Shown in pieces: positions 1-9,087 of a stretch of DNA of 10,000 bases; the stretch's first letter is position 1, and every line of letters begins with the position of its first letter. The notes below the pieces were generated by a model. It searched no databases, was not told where the DNA came from, and was given only the letters and a program-made list of their open reading frames with translations. The position numbers and the translations under genes were made by a program. The DNA is from Thiobacillus sp. (GTDB lineage: Bacteria > Pseudomonadota > Gammaproteobacteria > Burkholderiales > Thiobacillaceae). The DNA lies in contig JAIWOL010000090.1 in assembly GCA_020216925.1 (NCBI GenBank), positions 1 to 10,000 on the forward strand, in the 5' to 3' direction.

Positions 1-368
1 CCGGCCGGAGCGCGCGGCAGCGGAACCGGCGGCGATGCCGCCGTCCGGGGTGCCGCAGCAGGCGGCGTCGACGTCGGCGCGCTTGCGGATGTGGCAAGCG
101 GTTCGGGCGGCGGCGCACGGCTCACGCCTTCGCCGGCTTCGATCACCGCCAGCACGTCGCCCGCCTTCACCACGCTGCCCTCTGCCGCACGGATTTCGAG
201 CAGCGTGCCGGACGCCGGGGCGGGAATGTCGAGTATGACCTTGTCGGTTTCGAGATCGATCAGGGTTTCGTCGCGCGCCACGGCTTCGCCGGGCTGCCTG
301 CGCCAGGACAGGAGTGTGCCGCTGGCGACAGAATCGGACAGCGTCGGGACGCGCACGTCAATTTTCAA
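1..368 (-). CDS. sucB: 2-oxoglutarate dehydrogenase E2 (dihydrolipoyl succinyltransferase), N-terminal part
   Basis: E2 core enzyme of the cytoplasmic 2-oxoglutarate dehydrogenase complex; it carries the succinyl group from E1 to CoA on a lipoyl arm. Only the first 122 codons are in the window and the gene runs off the left edge. Residues 1-77 form a biotinyl/lipoyl domain with the lipoylation motif LETDKVILDIPAP, the modified lysine being K43. From about residue 84 the chain becomes an Ala/Pro/Ser/Thr-rich flexible linker, as expected between the lipoyl and the E3/E1-binding domains. The start chosen is TTG at 368-366, inside the end of sucA, overlapping it by 11 bases. It has a good Shine-Dalgarno GGAG at 379-376, and a stop in the same frame at 392-390 leaves little room for an earlier start. 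A GTG at 356-354 is possible but would drop conserved N-terminal residues. Position after sucA and the motif DKVILDIPAP favour SucB over pyruvate dehydrogenase E2. Confidence 0.93.
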   Translation of the reverse strand, partial: MKIDVRVPTLSDSVASGTLLSWRRQPGEAVARDETLIDLETDKVILDIPAPASGTLLEIRAAEGSVVKAGDVLAVIEAGEGVSRAPPPEPLATSASAPTSTPPAAAPRTAASPPVPLPRAPA

Positions 369-3051
369 GGGTCGTCTCCAGCGCAGCGGTCAGCAAGGCT
401 TCCAGTTCGGCACGGTGGCGCGAGGCGTAGCCTGATGCCGGTGCGGCGGCGGCGGGACGCCCGGCGTAGCGAAAACGCCGGCCAGCTGGCGCGCAGTGAT
501 TCAGATGGTGCAGGGTCTGGTACCAGGCGCCCTGGTTCATCGGTTCTTCCTGTGCCCAGACGAAGGTTTCGGCGCGCGGGTAGGCCGCGAGCGTATTGCG
601 CAACAGGGTTTCCGGGAAGGGGTAGAGCTGCTCGACACGGATCAGCGCCACATCATCCAGCCCGCGCGCAATGCGCGCCGCGTCCAGGTCGAACCAGACC
701 CGTCCGCTACAGACGACCACACGGGTGGCGGCATGCGGTGCGCGCGGATCGTCGATCACGGCGCGGAACCCGCCCGCAGACAGGTCGGCCAGCGACGACA
801 CCGATTCGGGGTAGCGCAGCAGGCTCTTGGGGGTGAACAGCACCAGGGGCTTGCGCCGCTGCCTTACCAGCTGCCGGCGCAGCAGGTGAAATATCTGGGC
901 AGGCAGCGTCGGCACGCAGACCTCGATGTTGTCCTGCGCGCACAGTTGCAGGAAGCGCTCGATTCGCGCCGAGGAATGTTCCGGGCCCTGCCCTTCGAGG
1001 CCGTGGGGAAGCATCAGGGTCAGCCCGCACAGCCGTCCCCACTTGGCCTCGCCGCTGGTGATGAACTGGTCGATCACAACTTGCGCGCCGTTGGCAAAAT
1101 CGCCGAACTGCGCTTCCCAGATCACCAGCGTGTCCGGGTCGGCGGTGGCGTAGCCGTATTCGAAGGCCAGCACCGCTTCCTCGGACAGCAGGGAGTCGAT
1201 GACGGTGAAATCGCCTTGCCGCTCGTGCAGGTGTTCGAGCGGGATGTAAACCCCGCTCTGCCGCCGTTCCCGCTTCTGGTCGTGCCACACCGCGTGGCGA
1301 TGGAAAAAGGTGCCGCGCGCCGAATCCTGGCCCGAGAGCCGCACGTTCAGGCCCGCGTCGAGCAGGCTTGCGTAGGCCAGCGTCTCGCAGAAGCCCCAGT
1401 CCAGCGGGAGTTCGCCTGCGCGCATCCTGCGACGGTCGTCGAGGACTTTCTGCACTCGCGGATGCAACTGGATGTCGACGGCCGGGGTGGTGATCTTGCC
1501 GGCGAGAAAATCGAGCCGCGCCGCCGGCACCGCCGTGACAGCCTCGACGGCGTCGCCGCGGAAACGGCTCCAGTCGACACTGTAGGTTTCCCTGAAACTC
1601 GACAATACCGGGGGCGACAGCGACTCGCCCGCATCGAGCCTGGCGCGGCAGGCATCGACGAGGTCGTCCGCTTCTGCCTGTGTGATGAGATTTTCATCGA
1701 CCAGTTTCTGCGCATAGAGCGTGCGCGTGGTCGGATGCGCCTGGATGCGGCGATACATCAGCGGCTGGGTGGCAAGCGGTTCGTCCTGCTCGTTATGGCC
1801 ATGACGGCGATAACACACCAGATCGATGAACACGTTTTTGCGGAAGGTGTAGCGGAAATCGACCGCGGTGCGCACGGCAAAGGCCACCGCCTCCGGGTCG
1901 TCGCCGTTGACGTGGAACACCGGGGCTTCGACCATTTTCGCAACGTCGGTGCAATAGAGTGTGGAGCGCACGTCGCGCGGGTCGGAGGTGGTGAAGCCGA
2001 TCTGGTTGTTGACGACCACATGAATCGCGCCGCCGTTGCGAAAACCGCGCGTCTGCGACATGTTGAGCGACTCCATCACCACTCCCTGCCCCGACAGCGC
2101 GGCGTCGCCATGCAGGATCACCGGCACCACCTCGCGACCGAGCACGTCGCCGCGCCGGTCCTGGCGCGCGCGCACCGAGCCGCGCACCACCGGGTGCACG
2201 ATCTCCAGGTGCGAGGGGTTGAACGCCAGCGCCAGATGCACCGGCCCGTTGGGCAGCAGCACGTCGGTCGAAAAGCCTTGGTGGTATTTCACGTCGCCCG
2301 ACAGCGGCGAGCCGGGGTGGCCATTGGCAGGTTCCTCGTACAGGCTTTGCAGCGGCCGGCCCATGATATTGGCGAGCACGTTGATGCGTCCGCGATGCGC
2401 CATGCCGATGACGATTTCCTTGGCGCCGTGACGGGCGCAGCGGGAAATCGTCAGGTCCAGCAGCGGGATCAGGCTCTCGCCGCCTTCGAGCGAAAACCGC
2501 TTCTGCCCCACATAGCGGGTATGGAGAAATTTTTCCAGCGTCTCGGCATCGGTGAGGCGTTTGAGCAGTTGCATTTTCAGGTCGGCCGAGGCGCCGAAAT
2601 CGCCGCGCGCGGATTCGATGCGTTGCTGCAGCCAGCGCTTGCGCGCCACGTCGGACAGATGCATGTATTCGAAACCGACACGGCCGCAATACGCTCCCTG
2701 CAGACGCTGGAGAATATCGGCCAGGGTGGTGCGCTCCACGCCGAACAGCGATCCCGTCTCGAATTCGCGTGCGAGATCGGCCCCGGTCAAGCCGTAGTGC
2801 GCCGGGTCGAGCTCGGGTGCCGGAGGGGGGTCGAAACGGCGCAACGGATCGAGGTCCGCGCGGCGCACGCCCAGATGACGATAGGCATTGATCAGTCGCA
2901 GCACGGCGATCTGCGCCCCATCCGCAACGCCTGCGGCATGCGGAATCGGTGCGGCCAGCCAGGCCGCCAGCGCGTCATCGCCAAACTGCTCGAGATAGGC
3001 GGCATTGCCCGCATACAGGGGCGAACTCGGAAGCCAGTCGGATGCGCGCAT
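358..3051 (-). CDS. sucA: 2-oxoglutarate dehydrogenase E1 component
   Basis: Thiamine-diphosphate-dependent decarboxylase of the 2-oxoglutarate dehydrogenase complex: it decarboxylates 2-oxoglutarate and succinylates the lipoyl arm of SucB. The product is 897 residues; the E. coli protein is 933. Visible in order: an N-terminal segment with SSPLYAGNAAYLEQ (9-22); VLRLINAYRHLG (50-61); GMAHRGRINVL (216-226) with H219; KYHQGF (255-260); NPSHLE (278-283); the ThDP/Mg motif starting HGDAALSGQG (314-323) and ending NNQIGFT (348-354); HVNGDDPEA (380-388); and YRRHGHNEQDEP soon after. The C-terminal third carries the transketolase pyrimidine-like and C-terminal domains, with EAQFGDFANGAQ and WAQEEPMNQGAW. 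The stretch between YLEQ and VLRLINAYR is much shorter than in E. coli and lacks the usual DPDSVDxxWR segment. ATG start 15 bases after gltA, with AGG close upstream; it overlaps the sucB start. The downstream lipoyl E2 and the family motifs separate it from the pyruvate dehydrogenase E1 AceE. Confidence 0.98.
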   Translation of the reverse strand: MRASDWLPSSPLYAGNAAYLEQFGDDALAAWLAAPIPHAAGVADGAQIAVLRLINAYRHLGVRRADLDPLRRFDPPPAPELDPAHYGLTGADLAREFETGSLFGVERTTLADILQRLQGAYCGRVGFEYMHLSDVARKRWLQQRIESARGDFGASADLKMQLLKRLTDAETLEKFLHTRYVGQKRFSLEGGESLIPLLDLTISRCARHGAKEIVIGMAHRGRINVLANIMGRPLQSLYEEPANGHPGSPLSGDVKYHQGFSTDVLLPNGPVHLALAFNPSHLEIVHPVVRGSVRARQDRRGDVLGREVVPVILHGDAALSGQGVVMESLNMSQTRGFRNGGAIHVVVNNQIGFTTSDPRDVRSTLYCTDVAKMVEAPVFHVNGDDPEAVAFAVRTAVDFRYTFRKNVFIDLVCYRRHGHNEQDEPLATQPLMYRRIQAHPTTRTLYAQKLVDENLITQAEADDLVDACRARLDAGESLSPPVLSSFRETYSVDWSRFRGDAVEAVTAVPAARLDFLAGKITTPAVDIQLHPRVQKVLDDRRRMRAGELPLDWGFCETLAYASLLDAGLNVRLSGQDSARGTFFHRHAVWHDQKRERRQSGVYIPLEHLHERQGDFTVIDSLLSEEAVLAFEYGYATADPDTLVIWEAQFGDFANGAQVVIDQFITSGEAKWGRLCGLTLMLPHGLEGQGPEHSSARIERFLQLCAQDNIEVCVPTLPAQIFHLLRRQLVRQRRKPLVLFTPKSLLRYPESVSSLADLSAGGFRAVIDDPRAPHAATRVVVCSGRVWFDLDAARIARGLDDVALIRVEQLYPFPETLLRNTLAAYPRAETFVWAQEEPMNQGAWYQTLHHLNHCAPAGRRFRYAGRPAAAAPASGYASRHRAELEALLTAALETTLEN
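376..379 (-). promoter_or_regulatory. Shine-Dalgarno site for sucB
   Basis: On the minus strand GGAG lies 7 bases before the TTG at 368, within the last codons of sucA. This spacing is what decides the choice of the rare TTG start for sucB. Confidence 0.7.
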
Positions 3052-3066
3052 GAGCCTGCGGTTGCG

Positions 3067-4362
3067 CTAGGCGCGCCGCGCCTCGATCGGCACATATTCG
3101 CGCCGCGCATGACCAATGTAGCGCTGGCGCGGACGCCCGATCTTGTGCGCCGGGTCCGAGAGCATTTCGTTCCACTGCGCCACCCAGCCGGCGGTGCGCG
3201 CCAGCGCGAACAGCACCGTGAACATGCTGGTGGGAATGCCCATGGCGCGGAAGATGATGCCGGAATAGAAATCAACGTTGGGATAGAGCTTGCGGCTGAC
3301 GAAATATTCGTCTTCCAGCGCGATGCGTTCGAGTTCCATCGCCATCCTGAAGGTGGGATTGTCCTTGAGATCCAAGGCTTCCAGCACCTCGTGCGCGGTC
3401 TGGCGGATGATGCGCGCGCGCGGGTCCATGTTGCGGTAGACCCGATGGCCGAAGCCCATCAGACGGAAGCCGCTGCTCTTGTCCTTGGCGCGGGCGATAT
3501 ATTCCGGAATGCGCGACACGTCGCCCATCTCGTCGAGCATCTTCAGCACCGCCTCATTGGCGCCGCCGTGCAGCGGCCCCCAGAGCGAAGCCATGCCGGC
3601 GGCGACGCAGGCATAGGGGTTGGCCCCCGAAGAACCGGACAGGCGCACGGTCGAGGTCGAGGCGTTTTGCTCGTGGTCGGCGTGCAGCAGGAAAATGCGG
3701 TCGAGCGCGCGCGCCAGCACCGGGTTGGGTTCGTAGGGTTCGCACGGCGTGGAGAACATCATGTGCATGAAGTTCTCGGCGTAGGACAGGCGGTTGTTGG
3801 GATAGACGAAGGGCTGGCCCTCGTTGAATTTGTAGGCCCAGGCCGCCACGGTTGGAATCTTGGCCAGCAGCCGGTGCGCGACGATCTCGCGGTGTTTCGG
3901 GTCGAAAAGATCAGTGCCTTCGTGGTAGAAGGCGCTCATCGCGCCGGTCACGCCGATCATTACCGCCATCGGATGCGCGCTGCGCCGGAACCCCCGGAAC
4001 ACGTTTTCCATCTGGTCGTGCAGCAGGGTGTGGTGGCGGATCGAATTGACGAATGCCGTCTTCTGCTCGGCAGTGGGCAGTTCCCCGTGCAGCAGCAGAT
4101 AGCTGACTTCCATGTGATCCGACTTGTACGCCAGTTCCTCGATGGGATAGCCGCGGTAATAGAGCAGGCCTTCCTCGCCATCGATGTAGGTAATGGCCGA
4201 ATTGCACGACGAGGTCGCGGTAAAACCCGGGTCGTGGGTGAAATAGCCGTGCGCGGCGAGCGCCTTGAGGTCGATGACCGGCTTGCCGTAGGTGCCTTCG
4301 AGAATCGGCAGTTCGATGGGGGGGGTGCCGTCGCTGAAAGTGAGAGTGGCGGTTTTTGTCAT
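3067..4362 (-). CDS. gltA: Citrate synthase
   Basis: Condenses acetyl-CoA and oxaloacetate to citrate, the entry step of the TCA cycle, in the cytoplasm. At 431 residues it matches the long, hexameric proteobacterial type I know from E. coli GltA (427 residues). Catalytic residues are in place: H265 in GPLHGGAN, H306 in GFGHRVYR and D364 in NVDFYSG, which match H264, H305 and D362 of E. coli. [12 protein letters not shown] (225-236) and [12 protein letters not shown] (203-214) are also family signatures. The N-terminal beta-rich extension (about 1-60) is the part linked with NADH inhibition in type II enzymes; sensitivity here is inferred only. The ATG overlaps the sdhE stop in an ATGA and has AGGA six bases upstream. 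A run of eight G (plus strand 4318-4325) falls in codons 13-15. The stop is TAG, 15 bases before sucA. Confidence 0.99.
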   Translation of the reverse strand: MTKTATLTFSDGTPPIELPILEGTYGKPVIDLKALAAHGYFTHDPGFTATSSCNSAITYIDGEEGLLYYRGYPIEELAYKSDHMEVSYLLLHGELPTAEQKTAFVNSIRHHTLLHDQMENVFRGFRRSAHPMAVMIGVTGAMSAFYHEGTDLFDPKHREIVAHRLLAKIPTVAAWAYKFNEGQPFVYPNNRLSYAENFMHMMFSTPCEPYEPNPVLARALDRIFLLHADHEQNASTSTVRLSGSSGANPYACVAAGMASLWGPLHGGANEAVLKMLDEMGDVSRIPEYIARAKDKSSGFRLMGFGHRVYRNMDPRARIIRQTAHEVLEALDLKDNPTFRMAMELERIALEDEYFVSRKLYPNVDFYSGIIFRAMGIPTSMFTVLFALARTAGWVAQWNEMLSDPAHKIGRPRQRYIGHARREYVPIEARRA

Positions 4363-4625
4363 GGCGGGTCCTGAATGTTCTGGGCCTCGAAGCGTCGCAG
4401 GCAGTCAAAAAGGGTTTCAAGTTCGGCGTCGCTTTGCGGTTCGCCGGCTTGCAGGCGGTCTGCAATCTCCCTGTCCGACAGGCCCAGGAGCCGCTCGAAC
4501 GCGGCTGTCTCGTCAGGCTGAAGTGTAGCGCGGCGCGCAGCCCAAAATCCACCCAGCAACAGATCGAGTTCCAGCATTCCGCGCCGGCAGCGCCAGGCGA
4601 TGCGGTCGGCCGCGCCGTCAGACAC
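4359..4625 (-). CDS. sdhE: FAD assembly factor SdhE (CptB / DUF339 family)
   Basis: Small cytoplasmic protein that promotes covalent attachment of FAD to SdhA. It is 88 residues, within the usual 80-100. The signature RRGMLELD (14-21) contains the RGxxE motif essential in this family, followed by the hydrophobic segment LLLGGFW and the helical stretch [20 protein letters not shown] (39-58), typical of the five-helix fold. The start is GTG at 4625-4623, overlapping the sdhB stop by 8 bases; no ATG is available before the RGxxE motif. The stop TGA shares bases with the gltA ATG. Its place directly after sdhB fits its role in complex II maturation. Confidence 0.95.
   Translation of the reverse strand: MSDGAADRIAWRCRRGMLELDLLLGGFWAARRATLQPDETAAFERLLGLSDREIADRLQAGEPQSDAELETLFDCLRRFEAQNIQDPP
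4369..4372 (-). promoter_or_regulatory. Shine-Dalgarno site for gltA
   Basis: AGGA on the minus strand, six bases before the gltA ATG at 4362 and inside the end of sdhE. It is one of the clearer ribosome binding sites in the operon and supports the ATGA-overlap start. Confidence 0.65.
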
Positions 4626-5313
4626 GCCGTTTCACCAGCAGCGACTTGATGCGACCGATCGCTTCGGTGGGATTCAGACCCTTGGGGCAGGCGTCCACGC
4701 AGTTCATGATGCCCCGGCAACGGTACAGCCTGTACGGGTCTTCCAGATTGTCCAGCCGCGCCGCGGCATCCTCGTCGCGAGAATCGGCGATGAAGCGATA
4801 CGCCTGCAGCAGCCCCGCCGGCCCGACGAAGGTTTCAGCGTGCCACCAGAACGACGGGCACGACGTGGTACAGCAGGCGCACAGGATGCACTCGTAGGCG
4901 CCGTCGAGCAGCGCCCGCTCTTCCGGGCTTTGCAGTCGTTCCACTTCGGGCTCCGGCGCCTCGTTGACCAGCCAGGGTTTGACCGAACGGTACTGTTTGT
5001 AGAACGGTTCCATGTCCACGACCAGATCGCGGATCACCGGCAGCCCTGGCAACGGGCGCACCTCGATGGGCTGCTTGAGTTCCGACAGCGGCGTGATGCA
5101 TGCCAGCCGGTTGCGGCCGTTCACGTTCATCGCGTCCGAGCCGCACACCCCTTCGCGGCAGGAACGCCGCAAGCTGAGGGTTTCGTCCTTCGCCTTGATG
5201 GCGATGAGGGCGTCCAGCAGCATCCTGCCGGCGGGCTCGATGTCGAGTTCGACATCCTGCATGAAGGGTTTCTCGCCGCTTTCCGGAGCGTAGCGATACA
5301 GGCGGAATCTCAT
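4618..5313 (-). CDS. sdhB: Succinate dehydrogenase iron-sulfur subunit
   Basis: Electron-transfer subunit of complex II, passing electrons from the SdhA flavin to quinone through three iron-sulfur clusters. 231 residues. The [2Fe-2S] site is SCREGVCGSD with C52, C57 and D60, plus C72; aspartate at the third position is also seen in E. coli (D63). The motif ECILCACCTTSCPSFWW gives C142, C145 and C148 for [4Fe-4S] and C152 for [3Fe-4S], completed by C199, C205 and C209 in RCRGIMNCVDACPKGLNP. Spacing matches E. coli SdhB with a constant offset of seven. R200 stands where E. coli has H207 near the quinone site. The ATG at 5313 lies 2 bases after the sdhA stop. The frame stays open far upstream into sdhA, but that part lacks any SdhB similarity. 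A weak SD, GAGG, lies about 11 bases before the ATG. Confidence 0.98.
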   Translation of the reverse strand: MRFRLYRYAPESGEKPFMQDVELDIEPAGRMLLDALIAIKAKDETLSLRRSCREGVCGSDAMNVNGRNRLACITPLSELKQPIEVRPLPGLPVIRDLVVDMEPFYKQYRSVKPWLVNEAPEPEVERLQSPEERALLDGAYECILCACCTTSCPSFWWHAETFVGPAGLLQAYRFIADSRDEDAAARLDNLEDPYRLYRCRGIMNCVDACPKGLNPTEAIGRIKSLLVKRRV

Positions 5314-5315
5314 GT

Positions 5316-7070
5316 TCAGTACACCCTCTTCTCCGGTTTGACCGATTCCAGCGTCAGCGGCTTCAGCCGCACCGGCTTGGCATCGACGGCATCGCCCGCC
5401 CGCGAATACAGGCTGTGTTTGAGCCAGCGCGCGTCGTCCCGCTGCGGATGATCCTCGCGCGTATGCGCCCCCCGGCTTTCGGTGCGGGCAAGTGCCGAAA
5501 CCAGCGTCGCCCGCGCAACCGCCATCAGGTTCTCCAGTTCCAGCGCCTCGATGCGCGCGGTATTGAACACGCGGCTGCTGTCTGTCAGGCCTGCCTGCGC
5601 AAGACGGGCTTCGAGCCTGTCGAGTTCGGCAAGCCCCGCGCGCAGGGTTGCTTCGGTACGAAAGACGCCGCAGTGCGTCTGCATGGTCCGCCGGAGCGCG
5701 TCGGTAATTGCCGCAACGCGCTCGCTTCCCGGCTGCGCCCAGCGAGCCAGCCGCGCGAGGCTGGCAGCGGCGGCATCGGCAGGCATGGGGCGGGGATACG
5801 GGTTTTCGCGCAGGGTTTCCAGCATGTGTTTGCCCGCGGCGCGGCCGAATACGACGAGATCGAGCAGCGAATTGCCGCCCAGGCGGTTGGCCCCGTGTAC
5901 CGAGACGCACGCGCACTCGCCGACGGCATAGAGGCCGGGCACCGGTTCTTCAGGGCCGAAACGCGCAGGCGCGACGACCTGGCCGTGCAGATTGGTGGGG
6001 ATGCCGCCCATCATGTAGTGGGCCGTGGGTGCAACCGGGATGGGCGATTTGGCCGGGTCGACGCCGGCAAAACGGATGGAAAGATCGCGGATGCCGGGCA
6101 GTTTCTCGGCGATGACCGCCGCGCCCAGATGGTCGAGCTTGGCCTCGACATAATCCCCATGCGGCCCGCATCCGCGTCCTTCTGCGATCTCGATGGCGAT
6201 GGCGCGGGCGACCACGTCTCGGCCCGCCAGATCTCTGGCGTGCGGCGCATAGCGCTCCATGAAGCGCTCGCCGTGCCTGTTGAGCAGATAGCCGCCCTCC
6301 CCGCGCACGCCTTCGGTGATGAGGCAGCCCACGCCGGCGATGCCAGTGGGGTGGAACTGCCAGAATTCCATGTCCTGCAACGGCAGGCCGGCGCGCAGCA
6401 CCATGCCGAGGCCGTCGCCGGTATTGATCATGGCGTTGCTGCTGTTCCAGAACACGCGCCCAGCCCCGCCGGTGGCGAGCAGCGTGGCGCGCGCCTCGAT
6501 CAGGAGCGGCTCGCCGGTTTCGATGTCCAGGGCGGTGACGCCCAGGCAGTAGCCCTCGGCGTCGCGAACCAGGTCAAGCGCGAAAACCTCGTCGAAGAAC
6601 TGGGTGCGCGCAGCAAGGTTCTGCTGGTAGAGCGTGTGTAAAAGCGCGTGGCCGGTGCGGTCGGCGGCGGCGCAGGTGCGGGTCGCCTGCTCCCCGCCAA
6701 AATTTTTCGACTGGCCGCCGAACGGGCGCTGATAGATTTTGCCGCCGGCCAGCCGCGAGAACGGCAGGCCCATGTGTTCGAGCTCGTAGACGGCGCTGGC
6801 CGCCTCGCGGCACATGAACTCGATGGCGTCCTGATCGCCGAGCCAGTCGCCGCCTTTCACCGTGTCGTAGAAATGCCATTCCCAGCGGTCGTCGTCGACG
6901 TTGCCCAGTGCGGCGGTGATGCCGCCCTGCGCCGACACCGTGTGCGAGCGCGTGGGGAAAACCTTCGAGACTACAGCCACCTTGTAGCCGGAACGCGCAA
7001 GTTGCAGCGCCGCGCGCAGGCCCGCGCCGCCGCCGCCGACGATCAGGGCATCGAAGCGTCGCAGGTTCAT
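5316..7070 (-). CDS. sdhA: Succinate dehydrogenase flavoprotein subunit
   Basis: Catalytic subunit of complex II; oxidises succinate to fumarate on the cytoplasmic face of the inner membrane with covalently bound FAD. With the start chosen it has 584 residues (E. coli 588). Visible: the dinucleotide motif GGGGAG (12-17); H43 in [10 protein letters not shown], the histidine that binds FAD covalently; HPTG (240-243); TEGVRGEGG (252-260); R284 in GRDVVAR; H351 in HYMMGG; and [18 protein letters not shown] (393-410) containing R396. H43, H240, R284, H351 and R396 correspond to E. coli H45, H242, R286, H354 and R399. The ATG at 7070 overlaps the sdhD stop as ATGA. A GTG four codons earlier (7082) would add only MVGD and is less likely. 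Neighbouring sdhE supplies the flavinylation factor. Confidence 0.99.
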   Translation of the reverse strand: MNLRRFDALIVGGGGAGLRAALQLARSGYKVAVVSKVFPTRSHTVSAQGGITAALGNVDDDRWEWHFYDTVKGGDWLGDQDAIEFMCREAASAVYELEHMGLPFSRLAGGKIYQRPFGGQSKNFGGEQATRTCAAADRTGHALLHTLYQQNLAARTQFFDEVFALDLVRDAEGYCLGVTALDIETGEPLLIEARATLLATGGAGRVFWNSSNAMINTGDGLGMVLRAGLPLQDMEFWQFHPTGIAGVGCLITEGVRGEGGYLLNRHGERFMERYAPHARDLAGRDVVARAIAIEIAEGRGCGPHGDYVEAKLDHLGAAVIAEKLPGIRDLSIRFAGVDPAKSPIPVAPTAHYMMGGIPTNLHGQVVAPARFGPEEPVPGLYAVGECACVSVHGANRLGGNSLLDLVVFGRAAGKHMLETLRENPYPRPMPADAAAASLARLARWAQPGSERVAAITDALRRTMQTHCGVFRTEATLRAGLAELDRLEARLAQAGLTDSSRVFNTARIEALELENLMAVARATLVSALARTESRGAHTREDHPQRDDARWLKHSLYSRAGDAVDAKPVRLKPLTLESVKPEKRVY

Positions 7071-7411
7071 GTCGCCGACCACAGGCTCGCCATCAACCAG
7101 ATCACGCTGCCGGCCAGCGTGCCGATGACGACGAGATAAAGTGCCAGACGCGCGGCCATCGGCTGCACGTAATCCATCAGCAGGTCACGCATTCCCACCC
7201 AGGCGTGCAGCGCCAGAGACAAAGCCGCGAGGAGCCAGGCCACGCGCACCCAGGTCGGCGCGAAAGCCGCCCGCCAGCCGGCATAATCGGCGGGCAGCGC
7301 CGCCAGCAGGCGAATCGCCAGCAGCGGGAGCAACACGGCCAGCGCGAGCGCGGTCGCGCGCTGCATCAGCCAGCTTCCGGTTCCGGTGTGCGAGCCCAGA
7401 GCGCGTTTCAT
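7067..7411 (-). CDS. sdhD: Succinate dehydrogenase membrane anchor subunit
   Basis: Second small membrane subunit of complex II; with SdhC it binds haem b and quinone and anchors SdhAB. 114 residues with three hydrophobic segments, at about 19-37, 53-75 and 90-108. [18 protein letters not shown] contains H69, in the place of the haem ligand H71 of E. coli SdhD, and the D80-Y81 pair matching D82-Y83 at the quinone site with the same 11-residue spacing. The N-terminal stretch [21 protein letters not shown] resembles SdhD starts I know from this class. The start at 7411 gives an ATGA overlap with the sdhC stop; an ATG four codons earlier (7423) is also possible. The gene overlaps sdhA in the same way at its 3' end. 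SdhD is poorly conserved in general, so the call rests on the haem/quinone motif and on position. Confidence 0.93.
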   Translation of the reverse strand: MKRALGSHTGTGSWLMQRATALALAVLLPLLAIRLLAALPADYAGWRAAFAPTWVRVAWLLAALSLALHAWVGMRDLLMDYVQPMAARLALYLVVIGTLAGSVIWLMASLWSAT

Positions 7412-7788
7412 GCCCAGAGCCATACCGCGAATGCGGCCGTCGTCAGTCCGGACGCCGCGAATACCGCCATGCCGCTCAGCCTCGCGTGTGCCAGGTCTAC
7501 GCCCCAGTGCGCGTCCATCGCCAGGTGCCGCAGGCCGGCAAAAAAATGGTGCGAGAAACCCCAGGCGAGCGCGAGCAGCAGGAAGCGGGTCAACGGATGG
7601 CGCATGCAGGCGAGCGCTGTCATGAATCCGTCTTCGTCGTAGAGCGACAGTGACAGCAGTCCCACGCCAGCCGGCAACGCCAGAAACAACAGCACGCCGG
7701 AGAACCGGTGCAGAATCGATACCCAGCCGGGCAGCGGCAGGCGGATTCGGTGGAGGTCGAGGGTGACCGGGCGCAGAGGCGGACTCAC
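7408..7788 (-). CDS. sdhC: Succinate dehydrogenase cytochrome b556 subunit
   Basis: Larger membrane subunit of complex II, binding haem b and ubiquinone. 126 residues with three hydrophobic helices, at about 30-49, 67-90 and 104-125. The N-terminus RPVTLDLHRIRLPLPGWVS leads into SILHRFSG (24-31), the conserved quinone-site motif with S24 and R28. HHFFAGLRHLAMD (80-92) carries the expected haem ligand H81, equivalent to H84 of E. coli. The start is GTG at 7788-7786, 10 bases after the malic enzyme stop; there is no upstream ATG in frame and this start gives the normal family N-terminus. No clear Shine-Dalgarno precedes it, so translation is probably coupled to the gene upstream. The stop overlaps the sdhD start. 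Confidence 0.95.
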   Translation of the reverse strand: MSPPLRPVTLDLHRIRLPLPGWVSILHRFSGVLLFLALPAGVGLLSLSLYDEDGFMTALACMRHPLTRFLLLALAWGFSHHFFAGLRHLAMDAHWGVDLAHARLSGMAVFAASGLTTAAFAVWLWA

Positions 7789-7798
7789 ACCCGGCAGT

Positions 7799-9034
<1,236 letters not shown>

Positions 9035-9066
9035 TGCGAACGCACGGGCAGGTTGAAAGAGCCTGC

Positions 9067-9072
9067 ATTATC
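9067..9072 (-). promoter_or_regulatory. Possible -10 element upstream of the malic enzyme gene
   Basis: The minus strand reads GATAAT, one mismatch from the sigma-70 consensus TATAAT, 32 bases before the malic enzyme ATG. No good -35 hexamer lies 16-18 bases upstream (about GGACGT), so an activator or another sigma factor would be needed. This is the only non-coding interval before the nine-gene run and hence the natural place for its promoter. Weak by sequence alone. Confidence 0.3.
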
Positions 9073-9087
9073 GCGGATTTATCCGCG
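9072..9087. repeat. Inverted repeat between fliA and the malic enzyme gene
   Basis: CGCGGATTTATCCGCG has seven-base perfect arms around a two-base centre, or a six-base stem with a four-base loop as RNA. It starts 11 bases after the fliA stop and lies 38 bases before the malic enzyme ATG. No T-tract follows on the minus strand (next bases ATAATGC), so it is not a standard intrinsic terminator of fliA. It could be an operator next to the candidate -10, or a hairpin at the 3' end of the fliA message. Confidence 0.5.

Noticed and set aside
1..120. Repetitive GC-rich sequence at the left edge as a possible repeat array
   Set aside because: It translates in the sucB frame as the Ala/Pro/Ser/Thr-rich linker after the lipoyl domain, which explains the low complexity.
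496..4374. A 1292-codon open frame on the plus strand, antisense to sucA, gltA and the junction between them
   Set aside because: Its codons line up exactly with those of sucA and gltA, which share one register. Antisense stops then require A or T at specific sense positions, which GC-rich third positions make rare. The opposite strand has full-length, motif-complete enzymes, and the frame has no domain I recognise; its composition (His, Arg, Ala, Val, Gly, Gln) is that of a mirror frame.
4600..5451. A 283-codon plus-strand open frame opposite sdhB
   Set aside because: Codon-aligned with sdhB and without its own support.
5314..5916. An upstream extension of the sdhB frame by about 200 codons inside sdhA
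   Set aside because: SdhB proteins start at MRFRLYRY-like sequence. The extension overlaps the C-terminal domain of sdhA in another frame and is rich in Arg and Ala, typical of a shadow frame.
5415..6641. A 408-codon plus-strand open frame opposite sdhA
   Set aside because: It lies in exact codon register with sdhA on the other strand, which shows every flavoprotein motif. A composition artefact.
9072..9087. The inverted repeat as an intrinsic terminator of fliA
   Set aside because: The stem is short (6-7 pairs) and no run of T follows on the minus strand, so it does not meet the usual criteria. It is kept only as an inverted repeat of unknown role.
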